DNA from: Diplocarpon mali
Taxonomy: Eukaryota > Ascomycota > Leotiomycetes > Helotiales > Drepanopezizaceae
Assembly: GCA_024741835.1 (NCBI GenBank)
Contig: JAENRP010000117.1
Coordinates: forward strand, 2,223-66,222
DNA: 64,000 bases
Reading direction: 5' to 3'
In this document: positions 55,332-64,000 of the stretch, piece after piece
Layout of the letters: the number at the start of each line of letters is the position of its first letter
How positions within the stretch are numbered: position 1 is the first letter of the stretch
Translations under genes and position numbers: made by a program
Notes under the pieces: model-generated
What the model saw: only the letters and a program-made list of their open reading frames with translations
What the model was told of the DNA's origin: nothing
Database searches by the model: none

Positions 55332-57297
55332 ATGAGCACCAAGAAGCCTCGCAAATGGCTCGTCCCACTGCCGAGGAAGTGGAATCAGTACTCGTACGAA
55401 GCTATCCCCGAGGAGAACACAATACGTATCCTGACGCTCTTTCCAGGAGAGCCAGGGAGTTGCTTGACAGGCACTCTGAGATTCGCAAACCTCGAGAATA
55501 AACCAGCCTACGACGCGGTATCCTATGTATGGGGCAGTGCCGTCCGGTGCGAAAAGATTCTCCTCGACGGCAAGTCCTTGGGCCTGACTCAGAGTATCTC
55601 CGACGCTCTACACAGGCTCCGGGAAACGTACAGGCCCGCACGACTTTGGGTAGATCAAGTCTGTATCAATCAAGACGAGATCGTCGAGAGAAGCTCACAA
55701 GTCAAACTTATGAGCAGGATATACAAGAGGGCATGTCATGTGCTGGTATGGCTCGGACCAGACGAACAGAATCATGCAGGGCCTGCTTTCAAGAAGATCT
55801 TGAGCCTTAAGGAGACATTTGAGGACGATGATCGATCTCGGGCATTTACTGAAGATCAGCTGGAGCGCCTGGATGACTTCAGAGACGAAGAATGGAAGCC
55901 GCTGACAAGCCTCTATGAGCTCCCATGGGTATGTACGCATCTCTGGCCTTGCTTTCACAGATTTCAGTTTACCTGAAGTCCTTAGTTTCGCCGAGTCTGG
56001 GTAGGACAAGAGGCCGGGGCTGGCGCCCCGATGATGCTCTTTTGGGGAAAATCAAATCTGGTTTGGGGAGACTTGTACCTTGTCTCCAGTAGAATCTGGT
56101 CTTGTCACGAGCAACTCCGATCACGATATGGCCTACAGATTTTCAATGCATTGGTTTTGGACGAGGCATTTGTTGTACCGGTTGACCTTGAGGAGAACGA
56201 TGTACGTCTCAGTTTTATCTACACGTTAGATACGTGTCGGACATGCGGAGCAACAGATCCGAAGGATAAGGTGTTTGCTAGACTAGGTCATTATTCCGCC
56301 CAAGTGCTCTTGGAAACCGCTTTTCCCTTCGAAGTTGATTACACGAAGACCATCAACGAAGTTTACACCGACGTTGCCGCAAGAACTCTAAGGGCATATC
56401 CAACCCTCGAGACGCTGAATGCCGTCCAGCTCACGGATTGCGACTTCAGTAAGTTTCCAACTCATGCCAACGATTGATCTCCGCAGACTTATCCTATTCC
56501 TAGCCGCGAATGGAAGGCTGCCTTCCTGGGTGCCAGATTGGCGGGAAGCTTGTCAATCCACACACGGCGATCGAAGCTCCTTTGATCGCTCAGCAGGCGA
56601 TTCGAAAATATCGCTTAGTATCCGAGACATATCAATACTGGAGATCGAAGGACTTGAGGTTGACAGCATCAGAGCCTTCTCAGCACGACTCGATCAGAAA
56701 AATTTCTCACCTGACCGTGTTCGGGGCCTCGGACTCGGGAACTGCGAATCCAACTTCATCCGAGACCTCTGGGTGAATGTCTGCCAGCTTTCTTCGTTTT
56801 CCCTCGACCACGAGTATGTCAATGGCGACAGCGCCGTGCTGGCGTTCTGCCAGTCCCTCACAGCTGGATCTAGCATTCTGGCCATCCTCAAGAAGAAGAA
56901 GGGTTTTTATCGTGGCGTCGCAAAAGAATACTGGCTCCGACACGGCGCGGCCTACTTGGCAGAGATGTTTCAAGGCACTGGCTGGGTAAGTCAGGACATC
57001 GAAGATGCAGCTATCAATGGCGATGCATTCGCATGGGTAAGAAATGCCCAGAACACCTGCCACAACCGCTCTTTTTTCCGCACCGCAAATGAACACTACG
57101 GCATAGGGAACCATCTGATGGAAGAAGGCGACAAAATCGTCGTCCTTTTCGGCGGGAAAACGCCCTATATCCTCCGCCCGAAAGAAGACCACTATTACCT
57201 CATCGGCGAATGCTACGTCTACGGTCTCATGGACGGCGAAGCGATAGCGATGATGGACCGCGGAGAGCTGAAGCCGCAGACGTTCTCAATCCACTAG
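55332..57297 (+). CDS. HET-domain protein (heterokaryon incompatibility)
   Basis: Exons 55332-55928, 55986-56448 and 56504-57297 encode 617 aa; introns are 57 and 55 bp. The HET domain starts at about residue 58: YDAVSYVWGS (60-69), LWVDQVCINQDEIVERSSQV (105-124), IYKRACHVLVWLG (130-142), and PWFRRVWVGQEAG across intron 1. HET proteins trigger regulated cell death when genetically different hyphae fuse. The C-terminal half (from LPSWVPDWREAC) is the variable region typical of large single-HET proteins, ending in GDKIVVLFGGKTPYILRPK and HYYLIGECYVYGLMDGEA, a conserved strand-rich end of this class. The acceptor at 56503 was chosen because the nearer AG at 56486 leads to a stop. The gene looks intact. 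Confidence 0.9.
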
Positions 57298-58611
57298 GGC
57301 GCACCACCTACGCCTCGAAGGTACTGCGGGTTCTGGATATCCAATTGCGATGAGCACTAATTTTCTGGCGAGAGGTGACACAACGCATCCTCCGCGAGTC
57401 CTCTCTCGGGTCCGGGTCCACTTTTATGTTCGCTTACGCGGGAACAATAACAAATCACTCTGTCGAGCTGGGGGTTCGGATACTGCGAGGACAGTGTGCG
57501 CTTGGGGGGTCTATGTCTGGTATACTGGCGGAACATTGTCTAGGGCTTGAATTCCGTGCTTACTGGCCTGTACTTTTCCTTCTGGCTTGTAGGTTCAGAT
57601 TTCTTCTGAGGAGGGGTCTAATTTTTCCGGTGTAGATTTCCACCGTCGGAGAAGTATCAGGTCGTAAGATGTTTGATGTTCTGGGCTGCCATTGCAATGA
57701 GGATATTGATACCTGAGTTGATTAGCATGAGTACTTTATTATTATCATCATCACACACGCCAGATGTTCAAGGGCCAATCTGTTCGTGTAAATGCCAGCG
57801 TGGTTCTCATGCTGAGTAGCGGGTACAGGAGCAACAAATGGCTTCGCACGCTTGCCCTCTTTTGAATCTTGTCCATTCGTGTCATTCTGATCTCGCGTTT
57901 TGTTCCGCTTCCCCTACCATATCTAAGCGCTTTTTCTCCTCGACAATCTTCTGATTTCAGAGAACTGGGACTCCGCATCAGGCTAACATCTAAGTGATTC
58001 GTGATGACTTTACCGCTGGTTGATTACGAGCTGAGAGCCCACCACCGAGTCGTCTGAACTATTAGCATTTGTATCCATGCACCGCGCACGAGGACCCGTA
58101 AGACAACCGGCTAATCTCACCACGATTCCGTGGTTGGCGAGCATGTGTTGGATCCTGCGCACACGTTACCAGGATCAGCAACTCAGATTCAAGCTCGGAC
58201 TGCGTCGGATGGCGCGAATCTTAATACTGGAATAACAAGCCAGGCAACATCTCACACAATAGCGCGATACCCAACGCCGTACCTGGCCTCGTGTATCTCA
58301 CTCTCGCCGGGAGACACGATTTGTCGCTGGTAGTATGGAAACACCCGCAGGTTCGCAGCGACACACTGCTTGGGATTGATAATGGATGGAGTAATGCATT
58401 CCCGTCCGCGAAGGAAACGCGTCAAATATGGAGGAGCTAGACTGCAAATAGTCAGGCGCCAGAGCAGAGGGACAAGCTGAGCTGTGTGGTGATATCACAG
58501 GGAGATTTTTACAGTTGCCATTCACTATTCGCCACTGGCCCGCGCTCGCTTCCTCTGTTTGTTGTTTACTTCTCCACATCCACCCTGCTCACGCCCGCGG
58601 GCTCATCTCCA
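57298..58611. other. Intergenic, no gene recognised
   Basis: It contains the 3' flank of the HET gene, a TTATTATCATCATC run near 57738 and unsupported short frames. Confidence 0.45.
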
Positions 58612-59050
58612 TCATGTCCCAGATCTGCGTTGGAGAACTTCCTCGCGGGCCCCTTTCCTCAGGAACAAGACATCCAGCTCCTCGAACCTGCGATCCTCCG
58701 TCTCCGGCAAGCGCAGCCAGAAGGTCATGCAGCAGAAGCCCGCCGGGAAGATGGGGCGGCGCCCAACGCGGCTCACGATGAACCAGCTCGCGACGGTGGC
58801 TCTGTGGTCGACGTGATCGCCTGCCTGCGAGAGCCGCTGGAGTGAGTCTTCTGCCGTGTCCAGTGTACCGACGCGGACGAGGTGCCACGTGGGTTCGGGG
58901 CACAAGCAGGCAGCGATCCTCACGGGCACGGGCTGCGGAGCTCTCGATCCCCTGCCGGAGAGGCATGGCGTGCGCAGCAGCCGTCGCAAACCTCGCGTCG
59001 TCGTCTAGCTCCTTGCCCGCCAGAGCGCCCGAGAACCCGCGATGCGCGTG
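58612..59050 (-). pseudogene. Collapsed MFS sugar (maltose-type) transporter relic
   Basis: Fragments of a fungal MFS sugar transporter follow each other in correct order but without their membrane helices. An N-terminal piece, DARFATAAAHAMPLRQGI (about 59000-58948), matches the cytosolic lead-in of maltose permeases. After a frame change come WHLVRVGTLDTAEDSLQRL (about 58887-58831; family usual PWWLVRKGR..EAE.SL.RL), then ATVASWFIVSRVGRRPIF (about 58797-58744), and the C-terminal signature RLPETEDRRFEELDVLF (about 58713-58663; usual LPE.KGRTF.ELD.LF). An intact relative has about 500 aa; here the whole string spans about 140 codons. At least three internal deletions and a frameshift make it non-functional. 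Confidence 0.6.
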
Positions 59051-60231
59051 TCGCGCTGGCTTCTCAACCATCGCATCGGGGAGTGCAGCCACGGGCGAGG
59101 GGGCGTCGTTGGCCATGACCATACCGCAGCCGCCTCTCTCGAGTGTCCCGAGGGGTCAATAGGGGGAGGTCACAGCGACGGGCGTGCGAGCCCGGGGAAT
59201 CACTTGTGTTTATATCCAGCGTAGCATCTCACTCTTTACTTTCACCCCATCCCCATCCCCATGCCCAACCCGTACCCCGCCGAGCTCAGCTCGTGCTCAC
59301 GCACCATCCAGGCGAGCTGCCAACTCCAGCAGTCGAAGCCAGCACCAGCATCCGCACATCTCGCTTACCGCGACACACAACAAGCAGCCTCCCCTTCCGC
59401 GGTTGGCCCAGCAACCGACGCGAGATTTCCCCAGGCCGTTGGCCATGCACCCGAGGACCAGAAGCCGAGCCCTGGCTCGTGGAGAAGATACGCACCGCTG
59501 CCGTGGCTGGACGGGACCGACAACATGTCAACAGACAAGATCCAGAGGGCTGTGCCAACTACCTCGCAGACGGACGGCGAATGAGAAAGGAGGCAGAGAA
59601 GCAAACGAACCGTCCGTAGGCTTAAAATATATCTAGAATTTACCAGATCATACCTAACCAAGATATACATATATTTACCCGGGACCAACAACCTTGACCC
59701 AGCTCACACCAAGAACCCGCCCATTCAAGTCAGAATTTTGACACCTCGAAGACATCAATGGACACTACCAGAGAGTGCTATGCAGCGCAAACCTCCAAAC
59801 AGAGGCACCCACACCTCACGAGATAATGGGTACAGCCACGCCTGCTAGTGGAACGAAAATGCGAGACCCATCTTCTCTGCTAGACCCAAGTATCTAAAGG
59901 AGCTACGACAATGAGTGTATTATCAAATATGCGTCTTCCGTACTCTACTCGTACTATATAGGTGTCCATTCCTTGCTACGCCAGCACAAGCACTAGCTCA
60001 GAACTAGCCCCTCGCCTCCATGCCGAACCAGAACGAATCAAAATAAAGGCGTTGTTATACCACAGGGTGTATATGCAGGATCAATCCAACCAAAAGCGCC
60101 GCGCTGCATCAAACGCCCACCGCCCTTGTTAAACCACTATCAGACAGACTAAAATTAAACCCAACCCTCTCATACAGCCCTTATCCCGTCATCTAGTGTA
60201 CACTCCCTACCCCGCGCCGCCCAAACAAAAT
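59051..60231. other. Intergenic; 3' flank of the apsB-like gene
   Basis: No supported gene is present. The part next to 60232 is the 3' untranslated region and terminator area of the apsB-like gene. Confidence 0.45.
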
Positions 60232-63200
60232 TCACCGTCCCAATGCACTTCTCATCTTCTCCCTCTCCAGCTGCGCCAGTAGCTCCTCCTTCTCCTCCGT
60301 AAGCTCGGACACACGCTCTTTCATACTACCGCGGTCAAGGAGGCGCCCCTCGCGCTCAGACATTAGTTTCAACTCCAGCTCGCGGAGGCGGATCTGCCAC
60401 CTCATGTCGGGTTTAGTCTCTTCTTCTTTGATGCTGCTGGCAATACTCTTATCCCCGGCCGAGGTGCTGCCTCGCCTGGAAGCCGCGCGGCCGATAGCCT
60501 CGATCGTGGAGGTGGTGTTGTGCCGCGTGAGGGTGGAGGTGCGGCTCTTGTCCGAGGATATGTTGCGGGGTCCGGTCGGAACAGAGGGGAACGGGCTCGG
60601 ATCATCGACAATGTTGGACCGGACATCGTGCGCTGTCCTGAGGGAAGCGAGTTCATGCTGCAGAGCCCTGTTTATGGCTTTGAGTTTGCTGATTTCAGAG
60701 CTACTAGAGACGTTGACACTGGGTATGCCGCTGCGAGCCACGGTTTCGAGACGGTCGAGACGCTTAGTGCGTAGTTCGAGGTTGGTTTCCAGGGTTTGGT
60801 ATTCTTTCCAGAGGTCCTTTTCGACGGCGCGAATGCGGGAGCGGAAGTCTCCAACAAGGGTCTCGATGGTCTTGACTGCGCCTACGAGATTCTTGGAGAA
60901 GCCAGGGAGCATGGTCGAGACTGCTTCGAGAGAAGGGAGGGCTCTGCCGTTGATGAGACTGTTGTTGTGAGTCCAGTCGCTTCCACAGAGCGCAGATAAG
61001 CGATTCCATAGTGCCAGTAGCAGCTGGTTTCGCTCGAGCATCTGGTCCTTGAAGTTATTCTCCAGCCGCAAAATCTTCTGTCGATCGTGGTGCCGAGATG
61101 TCTCAAGCTCAAGCACGCGCAACTCTTGTTGGGTGAGTGTTCGAGTAGTGTGCTGCTGAGTCTTTTGAAACGTCTCGAATTGATGTTTGGTGAGGCGGTG
61201 CGCTTGTCGCTCTTTGTCTACTATATCCGCCAACTTTCTAGTCTCGAGACTATTTGATTCCAAGAGGTCATCGCGTATCTTGAGGTTTCGTTCTTTCTCT
61301 TGAAGGGTCGCTTTTGTAATATCGAGATCACGCATCGTCCTCTCAAGCTCACGCTGAAGGTTTTCAATAGACTGTACGAAATTTAGCGCGATCCCAGATA
61401 CAAGTATCATCAAGACGTACATGGAGAAGACTTGACCGGGTTCCATTGAGATCGCCCAAGGCTTCTCTCAGATTGCTCTCAAGCTCCATGAGCCGCTGTT
61501 TCCATTCCGCAGCCTCAATCTCTTGAGACGAAAGACTCTTCCGCAGGCGTCTCGCCTCGTCCTTGGCAGTCGAGCATTCGCGGTTGAGCTCATTGATGAA
61601 CTGTTGGACCTCCTGCTTCTCTTTTCCAGCGACGACTTCGCGTTGATGCCGCTCCGCGCTGATTAGTTCTTCGAGTTCCTTCACCCTCTCACGCTCATCG
61701 TGCAGAACATCCTCCGAGTTCTTAAGAGCCGCCTCGAGGTCCCCGATCTTGATCTTATCACCATCTTGCTCCTCTCGAAGGAATGCAATCTCATTTTGGC
61801 TTGACTCTTGCTGAACCCCCAGACGGTTGATTTTGCCGTTCGCTTCCACGAGGTTATTCTCCATCTGCTCCTGCTCGCGATTCACGTCTTCGAGCTCTCG
61901 TTCAAGTTCTTCGATACGGCGGCCCTTGCTCTCATGGCCGTCCTCAAGTCTCAACATGCTCTCGCTCATCACTCGCATCTGGTTCTGGAGCTCATTGAAA
62001 TTCTCGGTGGTGTCAGCCAGCTCGCTTTGAAGGCGTCCAATCTCCGAGGTTGCCGTCTCGACTTCGAGTTGGTAATGATCGAGTTCTGCCTGCGCCTCCT
62101 TGCGTAAATTCTCGAAGTCAATCTCGGTCTCTTCTTGTCCACGCAAAGCATCGTCTCGTTCGGATTGCATGGTCACCACATCATGCTCGGCCAGCTCGAG
62201 AGCTTCTTGGAGTTCGTTCGCTTCTAGCTCAACTTCTTTCTTTTGCTCGACGGCAGTTTCAAAGTCTTTCATGCAGGACTCGAGCTCCCGCTGGAGATCC
62301 TGGTTCTGGATCTTCAAGCTGTTGATTCGATCGCGCAGTTCGGCATGTTTGTTCTCGAAATCTTCACGTTCAGTGTCGTCCATATTTTTCTGTCTGGTGC
62401 CAACACTGGCGCGCGATGACGAACGCTCATGGGCTCTCGAAGCGGATCGCTCCAGAATACTGTCTCCAGTGACAGATCCACCACCGTTTCTGCGCTGGCC
62501 AAGTTTGAGATCCTCTATCTCTTGGTAGAGTCGCTCCTTTTCACGATTTCGAGAGGTCAGCATGGAGGTTTGAGCACCTACTTCCCGTCGAAGCTCAGCA
62601 TTCTCGTGCCTCAGCTGGTCGCTCTCCCTTTTCAGATCGTCCACCAAAGTTGTGGCAGAGCTCATCGTTGCGTTGCGTTCGTCGGGATATTCCGACATGC
62701 CAGACCTGGGTCGTGAGGGCGAGACATTCCTCTTTTTAGTGATGTTGTATATGTTTGTCGTATGGTTCAGTCCCGGGACTCCAGTGTTTGAGGTTGCTTC
62801 CGTCTTGAGACGAAAGATCTCCTCGCGAAGCTTTTTATTCTCATCATCAGCCTGCTCTCTGCGAGAAGTCTCTTGCTCGAGTAAATCCTTCCATACATCC
62901 ATCTCCTCCCTGGCTTCAACATTCTGACCCCGACGCTCACCCATTTGGCGTACAACCTCCGCGAGGTTTCGCTTGTCGTTTTCTCGGACCATGGCATCAT
63001 TTCGCATCTTCTCGATCTCGGTGACATACTCTTCAACCCTTTCCCGTAAGTAGAGAAGCTCTTCTTCTCGTTCCTGCGCACCTTCCTGGTCGAACCACTT
63101 AGGGCTAGGGTCGCCTCCCACGGTCCCAGCGGTGGACGGTCGCTCTTCGTCATCCTTTTGCAGCTTCTCTAGTTCCCTGAGTCTCCGCTTCAGCGCCTTG

Positions 63201-64000
63201 TTGTCTCGTTGCATGACTGCCAAGCCGGTTTTCAGCTCGACATTCTCTGAGATCATCTCCTTGACACCCTCTTCGGAAAGCTTGTCCAGTCGATCACTCA
63301 GAAACATGACTTTCAGCTTCAGGTCGAAATTCTCCTTTGAAAGTCGCTCGATAGTACTGCTCTGTTCCTTCAGGGTGAGGTTCTTGCCATTGCGACCTAG
63401 CGTGGATACCGCTAATCTTGATCTTTTAGGTGAGACTCCGTTCTTGTTACGGTACTCTTGAGCTACCGAAGCTGGCACCTGGACATTCCGAACATGCCTT
63501 GCGATGACTGTGTCCGAAGGTGCAGCAATAGAAGACCTGGGAATTGGCGCACGAGGTGTTTCGGGGCGAGAACCCTCGGAAAGTCGGTCCCGGTTATGTT
63601 CTTCCTCTGCCAAGGTCGCAAGACTTCCATCTGGCCCATTCCCGGAAAAATCCTCAATACCAGATGCCATGCTCCCCAAGCTGATCGTCCGTGAAAGGCC
63701 CATGCTAGTGCTTCGAGAAAACCCATCAGCTGGTACTGCTCCCCCTGATTGTAATGCGTAATCCGCCCCCAGAGTAATTTCACTGCCATCCTGGGACTCT
63801 TCATTCGTGATAAGCGAGGAGACAGAGGAATGTTGACTGGCATGCCGGCTGCGGAGAAATCTCGGACGTCTGCCAGAGGATTTTCGATGCAGGAGAGCGA
63901 TTCCGGGTGTATTTCCCGCATTTCCCGCATCTCCAAACGAACTGTTGAGACTCCGGTTCGAGGGATCGTCTCGGAGGGTCGATCGTTCACCAGAAGACTC
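60232..64000 (-). CDS. apsB: ApsB/Mto1-type microtubule-organising-centre protein (5' end beyond window)
   Basis: Exon 64000-61421 (open to the window edge), a 49-bp intron (61420-61372, GTACGT to GTACAG) and exon 61371-60232 give at least 1239 aa. The visible N-terminal part is Ser/Arg-rich and contains TLGADYALQSGGAVP and LSRTISLGSMASGI. At about visible residues 209-280 lies the centrosomin motif 1 (LTLKEQSSTIERLSKENFDL, then LKVMFLSDRLDKL), which recruits gamma-tubulin complexes. The rest is almost continuous coiled coil, rich in Glu, Lys, Leu and Arg, to a C-terminus KEELLAQLEREKMRSALGR. In Aspergillus ApsB sits at spindle-pole-body and septal MTOCs and is needed for nuclear migration into conidiophores; Mto1 is the fission-yeast relative. 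No start codon is claimed, because the frame stays open and protein-like upstream of the first internal ATG at 63703. Confidence 0.9.

Noticed and set aside
1..64000. tRNA and rRNA genes
   Set aside because: I looked for B-box (GGTTCRANNCC) and rRNA-like conserved stretches by eye and saw no convincing candidate. A covariance-model scan would settle this.

Overview
The window is genomic DNA from a filamentous ascomycete (Pezizomycotina). The evidence is short GT-AG introns (45-160 bp) with CTAAC/CTGAC-type branch points, a heterokaryon-incompatibility (HET) gene, an ApsB-type microtubule-organising-centre gene, secreted fungal enzymes, and AT-rich transposon relics full of TAG/TAA stops typical of repeat-induced point mutation (RIP). 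I cannot fix the genus.

Layout. 1-4.9 kb is a RIP-degraded Ty3/gypsy chromovirus: RT, RNase H, integrase and chromodomain in one reading frame, then a polypurine tract and a 307-bp 3' LTR, with what looks like an antisense coiled-coil ORF between pol and LTR. 4.9-23.5 kb is gene-poor and repeat-rich. It holds two intact secreted-enzyme genes (a short heme-thiolate peroxidase and an LPMO_10-like protein), relics of a secreted protein and of an NLR-type N-terminal domain, a dispersed repeat pair, and a solo LTR with a perfect 5-bp target duplication.

23.6-37.7 kb is the better-preserved core: a Ufd1-AZUL zinc-finger protein divergent from an F-box protein, a secreted intradiol dioxygenase, a glutathionyl-hydroquinone reductase-like GST and a GT90/CAP10 glycosyltransferase, ending at a 98-base assembly gap. 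37.8-44 kb is dominated by tandem repeats (a GTCTA-based satellite, a 50-bp tandem repeat with a 26-bp invariant core) and a zinc alcohol dehydrogenase pseudogene split by about 0.6 kb of unrelated AT-rich DNA.

44.4-57.3 kb carries a second solo LTR, a six-exon secreted alkaline phosphatase, a 79-aa zinc-binding protein, a 90-aa small conserved protein, a four-TM membrane protein and a HET-domain gene. 57.3-64 kb holds a collapsed MFS sugar-transporter relic and the 3' part of an apsB/mto1-type gene that runs off the window edge.

No single operon-like system links these genes. The themes are ubiquitin-related genes around one divergent promoter, allorecognition genes (HET gene, NLR-type relic), secreted nutrient-acquisition or detoxification enzymes, and genes at several stages of decay beside mobile DNA. 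Exon coordinates were derived by hand from splice signals and reading phase; all intact gene models below sum to whole codons.
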